This document shows positions 9,901-17,315 of a stretch of DNA of 64,000 nt, piece after piece. Source of the DNA: JABDMH01 sp965223165. GTDB taxonomy: Bacteria > Bacteroidota > Bacteroidia > Chitinophagales > Saprospiraceae. The DNA lies in NCBI GenBank assembly GCA_965223165.1, contig CBDCVQ010000005.1:21878-85877 (forward strand), given 5' to 3'. The notes below the pieces were generated by a model, which worked only from the letters and a program-made list of their open reading frames with translations, searched no databases and had not been told where the DNA came from. Numbering within the stretch: the first letter of the stretch is position 1; each line of letters opens with the position of its first letter. The position numbers and the translations under genes are program-made.

Positions 9901-10326
9901 GAAGGCGACGGGACGATGCGACAGGGCAGCGTAGACCTGATCCCCCGGGATCTCCCGCAGGAGTTCAAGCGGAGGAGCGATGTCATAGATCAATCGAATG
10001 GCATCGTAGAGCACCTTGACGCCTAACTCATATACAGCCGACTGACGACCGGACGCTGCTGACGACGGGCCGAGCATCCCCTGCACCTCCCTGCGAAAAC
10101 GATGCAGATTAAAGAGCAGCTTCTTTGGCAAAGGGTACTTGTGCCCGGCATAGGCCATGATCGAAAACAAGGTATGAAACCGAATACCGGTATCTTTTAC
10201 CGATTCGCGAAAGATGTCGTTGAGCAACTCCCACAGTGCGCGAAGCTTGGCACTCACCGCGACATCGCGCTCGATGACCGTCGCCAAATTTTCCAAGAAT
10301 TCAAGACCTTTTGCGTTTCGACTCAC
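6985..10326 (-). CDS. Dna2-like protein: PD-(D/E)XK nuclease fused to SF1B helicase
   Basis: This is a 1113-residue DNA repair protein. The N-terminal half contains a nuclease-like core, GRLDVL followed by AIIELKSGKPF and a conserved YIQTLLYDLL helix (about residues 375-425), matching the PD-(D/E)XK motifs of Dna2/RecB-type nucleases. The C-terminal half is a complete UPF1/Dna2-type helicase: GPPGTGKTS (Walker A, about 705), IVDEATQVLEP, GDHRQLAAV, TPYRAQ, DTVERFQGGARD and ALTRARKQL. I see no iron-sulfur cysteine cluster around the nuclease. Translation starts at GTG in a GTGA overlap with the stop of glycerate kinase, so the two genes are coupled. The role is inferred as end processing or replication-fork repair. 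Confidence 0.87.
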   Translation of the reverse strand: MSRNAKGLEFLENLATVIERDVAVSAKLRALWELLNDIFRESVKDTGIRFHTLFSIMAYAGHKYPLPKKLLFNLHRFRREVQGMLGPSSAASGRQSAVYELGVKVLYDAIRLIYDIAPPLELLREIPGDQVYAALSHRPVAFKKHQRVLILRVSKAEEILIGFDHDRPEQEVKIRYNVPDRNENFTDILERLEEDYPLPLEANLIDVEIDEEGHYLPKAFVLQPDFLIDITSVADCFRDVGISPATYLVRKFLPVRASKYIMLGHIANFFLDELMARPSSRFQELIQRVFQLNPLAFTLFDDATSAEIVRTARKHFVSLKEVVNRALPKHGIVIDHCFLEPTFYSERYGLQGRLDVLHDNPEVPDDAAIIELKSGKPFRPNVYGLSHNHYIQTLLYDLLIRSVSDDRLRPTNYILYSISETEQLRFAPAVRSQQYEALKVRNVLIRIEHLLAEAEQWLDDPGAFLSFLKEEGDRSFGFTKRDMDLLAARYEQLMVLEQKYLLAMISFIAREHRWAKTGVEGERKINGQASLWLNDPGEKEAEFSVLGGLRLADNLSHGTEPILTFERTEATNPLANFRKGDLALLYPQVSGQSPLRSQLFKGTITHLAADRVEVRLRAKQFNDSIFAQADAWIVEHDSLDSSFYGLYRALFAFTGFDLVDRKRFLSLRPPSPPTPITWPGHARLTEEQNRVMQKILSATDYFLLWGPPGTGKTSLMLRHLVEYLLSNTEEQLMVLAYTNRAVDEICQAFDEIGGDIKRQYLRIGSRYATHPDYVDQLLTSKMQGMTKRADLKALIRRHRIIVGTLSSVQGKPELFDLKHFDRLIVDEATQVLEPMMAGILPRFEKILLIGDHRQLAAVVAQSDRDRRIDDASLRAIGVEDLGNSYFERLIRRYKEEGWSWAYDRLSQQGRMHRDIMAFPSKHFYNGLLQVLPEGSAPVGEQAGALNLPYEGDDLLCHALSQTRSIFLPVPGGEVYNSKTNDGEAELVRTIMDHLASLWPTPLPSIGIITPYRAQIARIRHELEGAVIPLEQVTIDTVERFQGGARDIIIISLCVNGSQQLKSLVSLSSDGVDRKLNVALTRARKQLIMLGDPVVLSQDETYAAFIDDYLIALT

Positions 10327-11447
10327 TTTTGGTAGGCGTTGATCAATTCCATTATCTGCGCCACCGTGGCTGTGATATCAGCCTCGGTATGGGCTTTGGC
10401 TTCTTCCAGCGACTGGAGTCTTCTTTGGATAGAAAACGCACTGGTCAATCCCAGCTCCCGAATCTCCTGGGGAGAGAGGGCAAGCACGCCCCCCAGTGCA
10501 ATAATCGGCTTTTCGGCGGCCTGGGCATGCCGGACCAGCCCACTGATGAGCTTGCCATACTTCGTCTGACGATCGATCTTTCCTTCACCGGTCAATACCA
10601 AGTCGCAAGCTGCGATCTGGCCGGGCAGATCAAGCAGGTCGCTGAGAAAGGCCATGCCGCTGACCAGTTCGGCATCAAGCAGCGCGTGTAGTCCTCCCCC
10701 CACTCCACCGGCAGCACCTGCGCCTGGTACCATCCCCAGGTCCACACCTGTATGATCCTTGAGCAGTGCCTGCAGGTGCATCATGCCCTGCTCCAGCTCT
10801 GCCCGCACCGATTGATTGGCTCCCTTTTGCTCGGCGTAGGTATGCACGGCCCCCTTTGGCCCTGTAAACGGATTATTGACATCACACAAGATCTTGAAGT
10901 GTAGATCGACCGGCATGGATGCGGGTCTATGGATCGCGGAGATGCGTCTCAGGTCTTGACCGATCGGTCTAAGCGACCTCCCCTCCTTGTCGAGAAAGCG
11001 AAATCCCAGCGCCTGCGCAATACCCAAGCCTGCATCGTTGGTCGCACTGCCTCCGATGCACAGGACAATTTCTTTGGCTCCTTGGGAGATGGCATCGACC
11101 ACCTGCACACCGGTACCCAGCGTCGTCGTGACCAATGGATCTTGCTCGTTTTCAGACAGTAAGCCCAGTCCACTTGCCTCTGCCAGCTCGACAAAGGCCT
11201 GCCGGCCATGCCGGAGATATTTGGCCGACCGGGATCGCCCCAACGGGTCCGGGACTTCGCCCTCGACCCAGACACCGCCCAATGCCGCCTCTAGCGCTTT
11301 TAGGCTGCCCTCACCCCCGTCGGCCAGCGGCAAGGTCACACAATTTGCCCGAGGCATAGCGGCCATGACGCCTGCCTTCATGGCCTCGGCAACCAGCACG
11401 CTGGAAGCCGTGCCCTTAAAGCTATCCGGAGCAATGAGAACTTTCAC
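10323..11447 (-). CDS. Glycerate kinase
   Basis: This 374-residue enzyme of the GarK/GlxK family phosphorylates D-glycerate, normally to 2-phosphoglycerate. Diagnostic segments are the start MKVLIAPDSFKGTASS, CIGGSATNDAGLGIAQALG near residue 130, the glycine-rich GAGAAGGVGGGL near 238 and DLVLTGEGKIDRQTKYGK near 282. The length is normal for the family. It lies upstream of the nuclease-helicase gene and shares a 4-nt overlap with it. A divergent symporter gene begins 42 bp away, with a perfect palindrome in between. Confidence 0.92.
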   Translation of the reverse strand: MKVLIAPDSFKGTASSVLVAEAMKAGVMAAMPRANCVTLPLADGGEGSLKALEAALGGVWVEGEVPDPLGRSRSAKYLRHGRQAFVELAEASGLGLLSENEQDPLVTTTLGTGVQVVDAISQGAKEIVLCIGGSATNDAGLGIAQALGFRFLDKEGRSLRPIGQDLRRISAIHRPASMPVDLHFKILCDVNNPFTGPKGAVHTYAEQKGANQSVRAELEQGMMHLQALLKDHTGVDLGMVPGAGAAGGVGGGLHALLDAELVSGMAFLSDLLDLPGQIAACDLVLTGEGKIDRQTKYGKLISGLVRHAQAAEKPIIALGGVLALSPQEIRELGLTSAFSIQRRLQSLEEAKAHTEADITATVAQIMELINAYQK

Positions 11448-11471
11448 TCGTACCTATAAATGCTTGATCAA

Positions 11472-11486
11472 ATGCTAAATTAGCAT
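11472..11486. promoter_or_regulatory. Perfect 7-1-7 palindrome between divergent genes
   Basis: The 42-bp gap between glycerate kinase and the BASS symporter contains a perfect inverted repeat, ATGCTAA-A-TTAGCAT, ending 3 bp before the symporter ATG. It could be an operator or a small hairpin over the symporter start. Function is inferred from symmetry and location only. Confidence 0.4.
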
Positions 11487-11489
11487 CGA

Positions 11490-12428
11490 ATGTCAGACCT
11501 GGATAAGGTAGTAATAAATTTCGATGAAGGTCAGCTCTTCCTTCTCAACATATGTCTGGGTTTTCTCATGTTTGGCATCTCACTCGAATTAAGCCTCAAG
11601 GACTTCAAATACGTGGCACAGCACCCAAAATCCGTACTGGTGGGATTAACCTCTCAGCTGATTCTTCTCCCTATCTTCACTCTGCTGCTGATCTACGTTA
11701 CCCAACCCGTTTTTACCGTACAGTTAGGGCTACTGCTGGTAGCCGCCTGCCCCGGTGGCAACATTTCCAACTACATGGTGCACCGAGCCAATGGCAACAC
11801 AGCCCTATCCATCACCATGACTTCGATCGTGACGTTGGCCGCGGTGATCATCACGCCCTTTGGATTTCACCTCTGGACGCAGATCCTGGACACACCACCG
11901 GACTTCACCACAGATATTTCGGTCGACTTTTGGGCCATGATCAAGATCATTGTGCAATTGATCCTGCTGCCGCTCAGCCTGGGTATGTTGATCAATCATC
12001 ACCTGCCTCGAGTGCAAGCGGTCATCATCAAACCTATCAAGGTATTCTCGATCTTGCTCCTGCTTGGCATCATTACGGTCGCCCTGATGGGCAATACGGA
12101 GATCATCAAGTATCATTTGCAGGCAGTCTTCCTGCTCGTGCTGGTGCACAACGGCCTGGCGTACGTCCTGGGATATCAGTATGCACGGCTCCATCGACTG
12201 GACCAACCCAGCCGCCGAGCCATCGCGATTGAGACCGGTATTCAGAATTCGGGATTAGGCCTCATCTTAATTTTTAATTATTTTCACGGTCTGGGAGGCA
12301 TGGCCCTGGTAGCAGCTTGGTGGGGAGTTTGGGACATCATTTCGGGCTTTGTTCTTTCCAACTATTGGACATACTCTGACGCATCGGCTCGACTCCAAGC
12401 AGAGATCCCACCGGATCAACCCCGATAA
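11490..12428 (+). CDS. Bile acid:sodium symporter family transporter
   Basis: This 312-residue membrane protein has about nine to ten hydrophobic helices. The BASS/SBF family motifs are present: the conserved CPGGNISNYMVHRANGNTAL stretch around residue 90 contributes to sodium binding, and ETGIQNSGLGL around residue 250 forms the second crossover motif. Bacterial members move organic anions with sodium; bile acids are unlikely as the natural substrate. The gene starts at the ATG at 11490, divergent from glycerate kinase, and ends 8 bp before the next gene. The shared intergenic region allows co-regulation with glycerate kinase, so a small carboxylate substrate is possible but unproven. Confidence 0.88.
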   Translation: MSDLDKVVINFDEGQLFLLNICLGFLMFGISLELSLKDFKYVAQHPKSVLVGLTSQLILLPIFTLLLIYVTQPVFTVQLGLLLVAACPGGNISNYMVHRANGNTALSITMTSIVTLAAVIITPFGFHLWTQILDTPPDFTTDISVDFWAMIKIIVQLILLPLSLGMLINHHLPRVQAVIIKPIKVFSILLLLGIITVALMGNTEIIKYHLQAVFLLVLVHNGLAYVLGYQYARLHRLDQPSRRAIAIETGIQNSGLGLILIFNYFHGLGGMALVAAWWGVWDIISGFVLSNYWTYSDASARLQAEIPPDQPR

Positions 12429-12451
12429 GATTATAAGTGACCGGAAAGGCA

Positions 12452-13747
12452 ATGGCAGTCAATTTGCTTGACATTTTTAGTACGACCGTACGTGATGAAC
12501 TGGCCAACCAGGCCAGCGGATATGTCGGTGAGTCTATTGATCATGTACACTCCGCCATTGAGCTGATCTTCCCATCACTGCTGGCCGGACTCATGCAAAA
12601 GGGACAGACTGCCGATGGGGCCACTGCGATTCAAGACTATATTCATGACCAAGCCCACCGAGGAGATCAGTTGGACAGACTCGCAGGTCTTTTCTCTGGT
12701 GGGGAGCAGACCGATCGGTGGATGACGGCCGGCAGCGAGGCCATCTCCTTCCTAGGTAAAGAAGAAGACGAGATCGCAGGCATGGTGCACTCGGTGACTG
12801 GTATGGGGCATCCGGCCGCCAAATCACTCGCGCAGATGACGGCACCCGTGCTCCTCGAAATACTGGGACGAGAGCTGGACCGCGAGGGCCTCGACAACCA
12901 GGGACTATCTCAACTGCTCAAGGAGCAACAATCCTATCTCTCAGCCGAGATACCCGAACACATATTGAGCACGCTCGGCCTGCCGGCGGCCCCAAAGGCA
13001 AAACCGGTACCGGCGAAAACGACGCAGACTACCGTAGAAGAAGCTGAACCCGAGGCCGAAGCCCCGCCCGCCAAGGAGAGCTTTCTGCGCAAACTGGCTC
13101 CCTGGTCCATCCTGATCACGGTGGCGTTGGTCCTGCTGGCGGTGATGCAGACCTGTGGAGGTCAGCCGGAAGATGTGATGGCAGACGCACAGGTGCGCTA
13201 TCAGCGCTTTGCCGCTGAGCGCGAGGCCGCAAATAAGGGATCCGACGCCTCGGAAGAACCGGAAGCACCCGAAGAGACGGTCGAAAAGCCTCGGCCAACT
13301 CCCGCGTCGGCGCTGAAGATCAGACAACTACCGGGTGGCCTGGCCCTGGAGGCTACAGAAGGCTCCTTCTTCGATCGCTTGATCGATCACCTGCATGCCG
13401 ATCAGAATGATCCGACCGTCAAGTTTACCCTAGATGAGCTGCGCTTTTCTGGCAGTTCGGCCGATCTCTCGCCCACCTCTGTATTCCAGCTCCATGATCT
13501 GGCACGACTTATGAAGGTCTACCCTGGGCTGCAACTACGATTGCAGTGGAGTGGTGAGCCGGCGCCAGCGATGCAGACCACGGCCGATGCGCGGCTGTCA
13601 AACGTGAAAGAAGCACTCATGGCTTGGGGAATCGCCGGACATCGCATCCAAGCAGCTACGAAACAAACAAAAAATCAATCGACCCCCGATACCATCGGAG
13701 TCGCAAATGGACAGATGCAACTTGATCTCTATGTCTTAAAGAAATAG
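12452..13747 (+). CDS. DUF937 protein with transmembrane helix and OmpA-like C-terminus
   Basis: The preferred start is the ATG at 12452 (MAVNLLDIF), about 431 residues; a GTG at 12437 is also in frame. Residues 1-180 form a helical DUF937 domain, including repeated IFPSLLAGLMQKG-like segments. An acidic, proline/alanine-rich linker follows, then one transmembrane helix (WSILITVALVLLAVMQTC, about 220-238), another Glu/Pro linker, and a C-terminal region from about 320 (LRFSGSSADLSPTSVFQLHDLARLM) that resembles a degenerate OmpA/peptidoglycan-binding fold. The topology suggests a cytoplasmic DUF937 part tethered to the wall. It is followed by a strong terminator. The function is unknown. Confidence 0.78.
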   Translation: MAVNLLDIFSTTVRDELANQASGYVGESIDHVHSAIELIFPSLLAGLMQKGQTADGATAIQDYIHDQAHRGDQLDRLAGLFSGGEQTDRWMTAGSEAISFLGKEEDEIAGMVHSVTGMGHPAAKSLAQMTAPVLLEILGRELDREGLDNQGLSQLLKEQQSYLSAEIPEHILSTLGLPAAPKAKPVPAKTTQTTVEEAEPEAEAPPAKESFLRKLAPWSILITVALVLLAVMQTCGGQPEDVMADAQVRYQRFAAEREAANKGSDASEEPEAPEETVEKPRPTPASALKIRQLPGGLALEATEGSFFDRLIDHLHADQNDPTVKFTLDELRFSGSSADLSPTSVFQLHDLARLMKVYPGLQLRLQWSGEPAPAMQTTADARLSNVKEALMAWGIAGHRIQAATKQTKNQSTPDTIGVANGQMQLDLYVLKK

Positions 13748-13773
13748 AGAAACCGAGGAAAACATCTATAGGG

Positions 13774-13809
13774 AAGGGCGTAGCTATTGCAGCTGCGCCT
13801 TTCTTTTTT
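13774..13809 (+). terminator. Rho-independent terminator after DUF937 gene
   Basis: A 12-bp stem (AAGGGCGTAGCT pairing with AGCTGCGCCTTT, including G-T pairs) closes a 5-nt loop and runs into a T-rich tract. It sits 26 bp after the stop codon and probably ends the symporter-DUF937 transcript. Confidence 0.8.
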
Positions 13810-13929
13810 GGTCGTTCTACATTCTAGTTTGGCCGATTAGCCCGACATCAAAGTCCGAAAGATCGTAATTTGTTAGAGGTCGATCCGCCGTCGATGCTAA
13901 CAATCGTCCGGCTCCAACGTTTATTTGTT

Positions 13930-15150
13930 ATGCGGTGTATTGCTTTGGTGATCCTTATGGTCTGCGTGCGCTGGACCCCGGTCCACGCGCAAGCTGTCCC
14001 GCTGCACGAGATCGGAGGCAAAGTATCTTTTAACTTTGAATCACTCAACGACTTCATCCTTATCGACGTCAAATTTAAGGGCGTCCTACCCCTTCGATTC
14101 ATCTTTGACACCGGATCTGAGCACACCATCCTACTGAAGAAAGAGTACAGCGACTTGCTCGGTGTCAAGTATCACAGACGTATACCGTTGATGGGATCGG
14201 ACATGTCGCAGGAGATCTATGGATACATTGCACGCAACCTCGAGCTGACGATCGAAAATCGAGCCGTGGCCAAGACGGACATCCTCATCCTTGAGGAGGA
14301 CTACTTGCAGATCGAGGAGTTTACGGGCATTCAAATCGATGGCATACTTGGGGCGAATATCTTCCGGCACTTTGTGGTCAATATCAACAACAAGAAGGAG
14401 CTGATCACTTTTGAATTGCCCAATCGCTTCAAACCACCTCGCTCATTTGACGTCGTGCCGATCAAGATACACAAGAACAAACCCTATATCAACGCGATCG
14501 CTCGTCTACCGGCCGATAGCGTCGACCTCCGACTGCTGCTCGACACGGGTGCAGGACTGCCAGTTTTGCTGTACACCAATACCCATGAAGATCTCGAGCT
14601 ACCCGACAAAACGATCGTGGGCAACCTGGGCATGGGTCTGGGCGGCAATCTTGAGGGCTATGTTGGTCGGCTTGAGTCTTTTGAATTTGGCGGTTTTGAG
14701 TATCCCAACATGATTACCAGTTTTCAAGATCTGGCCATCGATTCGGTGCTGCTGCGCATGCGGCTGCCCCGAAACGGCCTGCTGGGCAATTCCATACTTC
14801 GCCGGTTTAATTACTATATCGATTATCAGCGGGAGAAACTATACATCAAGCCCCTTAGACGACACAAGAAGAAATTCAACTTTGACAAGAGTGGACTGAT
14901 TATCGCCGCCACCGGTAGGCATCTGCGCGATTTCATCATTCAGCGAGTGCTGCCGGGCTCTCCCGCCGAAGAAGCGGGCCTACTACCGGGAGACGTCATC
15001 AAGAAACTACGTAAATTGCCGGCCACCTTTTACTCCCTGGCCGCCATAAACTCTATGCTCTCTGGCAAGGAGGGCAAGAAAATCAGCATCGTGGTGGCTC
15101 GGGGAGATCAGCGCATAAAGAAGAAAATTAAGCTGAGGGTGTTGATCTGA
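13930..15150 (+). CDS. Secreted retropepsin-like aspartyl protease with PDZ domain
   Basis: From the ATG at 13930 the protein has about 406 residues and begins with a classical signal peptide (MRCIALVILMVCVRWTPVHAQ). TTG at 13870 and ATG at 13894 are alternative in-frame starts. Two retropepsin-like halves are visible: FIFDTGSEHTIL near residue 57 and LLLDTGAGLPVL near 202, each with its own DTG aspartate and later hydrophobic-Gly flap-like segments (DGILGANIF, NGLLGNSIL). A C-terminal PDZ domain (VLPGSPAEEAGLLPGDVI) follows. It is probably a periplasmic protease; the substrate is unknown. A small membrane protein gene follows at once. Confidence 0.85.
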   Translation: MRCIALVILMVCVRWTPVHAQAVPLHEIGGKVSFNFESLNDFILIDVKFKGVLPLRFIFDTGSEHTILLKKEYSDLLGVKYHRRIPLMGSDMSQEIYGYIARNLELTIENRAVAKTDILILEEDYLQIEEFTGIQIDGILGANIFRHFVVNINNKKELITFELPNRFKPPRSFDVVPIKIHKNKPYINAIARLPADSVDLRLLLDTGAGLPVLLYTNTHEDLELPDKTIVGNLGMGLGGNLEGYVGRLESFEFGGFEYPNMITSFQDLAIDSVLLRMRLPRNGLLGNSILRRFNYYIDYQREKLYIKPLRRHKKKFNFDKSGLIIAATGRHLRDFIIQRVLPGSPAEEAGLLPGDVIKKLRKLPATFYSLAAINSMLSGKEGKKISIVVARGDQRIKKKIKLRVLI

Positions 15151-15152
15151 TT

Positions 15153-15644
15153 GTGACCAACAAGCAAGCATCGACCCAGCCACTCGCCATGAGATGGCTC
15201 CTCACACTGGAAGCCATCTGGTGGATACTGGCCGTCGGTGCCTGCTATCTGGTGATCTTTCCCATCACCAGTGTAGCTCCACTCTATCCGTTCTTGTATC
15301 CCAATGCCCTGTTTGTCCTGGCGGCCGTTATTCTGTTCAGGTACATCTTTTTTATGAAGTACAGCTTGATCGCCAGATCACAAGTGGTTAAGGTGGCGCT
15401 GATATTTCTATCCATACCGCTGATATTTCACTTGGTGAGTCAACTCAACCAGTTTGTCACCACGGCAGATGTCTATGATCACAATGACTACCTGTCGCAT
15501 CTCAGTGGTAGTAAAAGACAAAATCTGGAACAGTACATCCGGACGGAGATGGTGCTATTTGGTACCACGGCCATCATCGCTGGTCTGGCCTTTCCTGTAG
15601 CATTGCTTCGCTCGGTCTGGCGACAACGCAATCGGCCCGACTAG
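15153..15644 (+). CDS. Small membrane protein of unknown function
   Basis: The 163-residue product starts at GTG 2 bp after the protease stop; an ATG at 15189 (MRWLLTLEAIWW) would give 151 residues. Four hydrophobic segments are visible: WWILAVGACYLVIFP, FLYPNALFVLAAVILF, VALIFLSIPLIFHLV and TTAIIAGLAFPVALL. No motif is recognisable. The tight spacing suggests co-transcription with the aspartyl protease. The gene ends 17 bp before the first copy of the inverted-repeat element. Confidence 0.65.
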   Translation: MTNKQASTQPLAMRWLLTLEAIWWILAVGACYLVIFPITSVAPLYPFLYPNALFVLAAVILFRYIFFMKYSLIARSQVVKVALIFLSIPLIFHLVSQLNQFVTTADVYDHNDYLSHLSGSKRQNLEQYIRTEMVLFGTTAIIAGLAFPVALLRSVWRQRNRPD

Positions 15645-15660
15645 TGATTGTGGCGGCATG

Positions 15661-15826
15661 CTAGTGGAGTTTCGCATTAAATCTTGTAGCTAATTCTAAT
15701 GTCTTTGGTCCGCATACTTCGTTGCAAAGCCTCGCCATAGCTAAGGCTATGTCTGTGTTTCGCGCCTCGTCTGCGAACAAAATCCTATTAGAATTATTCA
15801 ACATATCTAATGCGAAGCTCTACTAG
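15661..15826. repeat. Inverted-repeat (MITE-like) element, copy A
   Basis: This 166-bp non-coding element is bounded by terminal inverted repeats: CTAGTGGAGTTTCGCATTAA at the left and the reverse complement of CTAGTAGAGCTTCGCATTAG at the right, 17 of 20 matching. The left arm (TAATTCTAATGTCTTTGGTC) and right arm (ATCCTATTAGAATTATTCAA) recur in inverse orientation at 53049-53279, and the left arm also at 16681. It has no open frame of note and lies in the gap after a membrane protein gene. Confidence 0.8.
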
Positions 15827-15865
15827 CGTCTTGTTATTGTGTAATTTTTATGTTATATCGTTGTC

Positions 15866-15902
15866 AAAAAAAAGCAGCAGAATACTTTTATTCCACTGCT
15901 GT
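15866..15902 (-). terminator. Terminator of the small secreted protein gene
   Basis: Read on the minus strand, CAGCAGTGGAATA pairs with TATTCTGCTG with a small bulge, and eight T residues follow directly. It lies about 28 bp beyond the stop codon of the 15930-16277 gene. Confidence 0.65.
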
Positions 15903-15929
15903 ATGAAAAAGCTCTACCTCAACTAAATC

Positions 15930-16277
15930 TTAATCGGTCTTGAAGGTGATACTCATATTGTAGACGCCTTGCTTAAAGGACTCGTCCTTTACTCTTTTGT
16001 AGTTCAGGCGCTGCTTGAGGAATGCGTCCAGGTACGGGCTGTCAGCATTGGTCGACACGACGACGATCTCTCGCTTGCCGTTCAGCATAAATTTGAGACG
16101 CACCTCTTCGTAATTAATGCCATGATCAGCTAGATTTGGTGCCTTCAAGAGCTTGGTCACCATGTCGCGCAGGGCGGATCGTTGTGATTCATCTCCGTCA
16201 TTGGCAAAGGCTGTTGGCGCAACCAGGCAAGAGGCACAAAGGGCAAGTACTAAGCCCGCAAGCTTAACCGTTTTCAT
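15930..16277 (-). CDS. Small secreted protein of unknown function
   Basis: This 115-residue protein has a clear Sec signal peptide (KLAGLVLALCASCLVAPTAFA, cleavage after AFA near residue 25) and a mature domain of about 90 residues. The pattern VRLKFMLNGKREIVVVSTN followed by LDAFLKQRLNYKRV resembles small Bacteroidota periplasmic proteins with a TonB-C-like beta-alpha-beta arrangement, but I cannot name a family. The gene is monocistronic, with its own terminator, and is surrounded by repeat elements. Confidence 0.7.
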   Translation of the reverse strand: MKTVKLAGLVLALCASCLVAPTAFANDGDESQRSALRDMVTKLLKAPNLADHGINYEEVRLKFMLNGKREIVVVSTNADSPYLDAFLKQRLNYKRVKDESFKQGVYNMSITFKTD

Positions 16278-16611
16278 AGTTTTTACATTTTTTAGGTTTG
16301 AAAATAAGCTGGGGTAAGAATCAATACATTGGCAACTGTTTTCGTATCTAAGGACGACAATAACTCAGAGAAAGTTGCAACCCCATTTGGATTTAACGAT
16401 TAATGGAGAAGCACTTTAGATAAAACCGTTGCATCAGGGGATAAAGGCATCAAAACCTCTTCAAAAGCCCCTCAACCACCGACAAACGACCTCTATGGAT
16501 CGGGCAACGCCCCTGCCTGCTATCACCCAGCCTCCGGCTCCTCCAGAAGGCCCTTGCATGACTGGCCGGGTTGAATCCCGACCCTATTTTGTATCCAGAC
16601 ATGGCGCACAA
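16278..16611. other. Non-coding stretch upstream of repeat copy B
   Basis: I see no supportable gene here. The 5' part is the upstream region of the minus-strand secreted protein. An open frame from 16429 has no domain, is proline-rich and runs into the repeat copy, so I did not call it. Confidence 0.5.
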
Positions 16612-16731
16612 CATGACCGAACAAACTCAGAGAGTCGGGCTTTACAATGCGAGAAGCGAGGGAAGCACGACAGCGGGTGGGTAGTAGAGTTTCGCATTAA
16701 GTCCTGTTGTTAATTCTAATGTCTTTGGTCC
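16612..16731. repeat. Partial inverted-repeat element, copy B
   Basis: Bases 16681-16731 match the left arm of copy A (TAGAGTTTCGCATTAA then TTAATTCTAATGTCTTTGGT) and then diverge. The preceding 71 bp (from CATGACCGAAC to GCGGGTGGGT) match an internal module at 53111-53181 in copy C at roughly 60 of 71 positions by eye. No right arm is present, so this is a truncated or rearranged copy. Confidence 0.7.
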
Positions 16732-16835
16732 ACGCACTCCTTGTGCTGATGGCCCGACACCACATAATTATGCGGAAATGTGACGCCCTCACGACGCACA
16801 AAAAATTTGCCTATGTTCGGGTCAAAAGGGCTAGC

Positions 16836-17189
16836 ATGTCACGAGTCAAAGAGTTTAACGACTTTCGCACCAGGATGAATGAGCGCATCCTGGGGCTGGA
16901 CAACAAGGTGCTAAAACGCTTCTTCAGCCTGGATAATCAGACCTATCAACCGGGAGCGCTGGATACCAAGACCAAAGAGATGCTGGGGCTGGTGGCCTCC
17001 ACAGTGCTGCGCTGCGATGATTGCATCATGTACCACCTCAATACCTGTCATGAGCTGGGGGTCACCACCGAGGAACTGATGGAAATTCTGGCGGTGGCTA
17101 ATGTGGTAGGGGGCTCCATATGCATTCCCCACACTCGGCGGGCCGTCGCATACTGGGATGAGCTGGAGGGGGACCCCACCAGAGATTGA
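16836..17189 (+). CDS. AhpD-like carboxymuconolactone decarboxylase family protein
   Basis: The ATG at 16836 (MSRVKEFNDFRTRMN) gives 117 residues and matches the usual start of this family; the frame is open back to 16707, but that part falls in the repeat element. The peroxidase-type motif CDDCIMYH (CX2CX3H) lies near residue 60, followed by the conserved VVGGSICIPHTRRA segment. Such proteins are cytosolic and either use the cysteine pair for peroxide reduction or act on small cyclic substrates. The gene is alone between the repeat and the helicase gene. The biochemical role is not determinable. Confidence 0.85.
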   Translation: MSRVKEFNDFRTRMNERILGLDNKVLKRFFSLDNQTYQPGALDTKTKEMLGLVASTVLRCDDCIMYHLNTCHELGVTTEELMEILAVANVVGGSICIPHTRRAVAYWDELEGDPTRD

Positions 17190-17315
17190 CCTGAGTAATG
17201 AGCAAACGGCAACAGGGATGGCAGATTGGACACGGTCATCAAAACGGTACAAATTAATATGCGATCTATTCCTCATATTAAGGTACCTTAGCCCCTTAGC
17301 TTAAAGTGGACTTGC

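Noticed and set aside
16429..16713. 94-residue ORF in the intergenic region before the AhpD-like gene
   Set aside because: It is low-complexity and its end lies in repeat copy B; there is no domain, signal or family-like composition.
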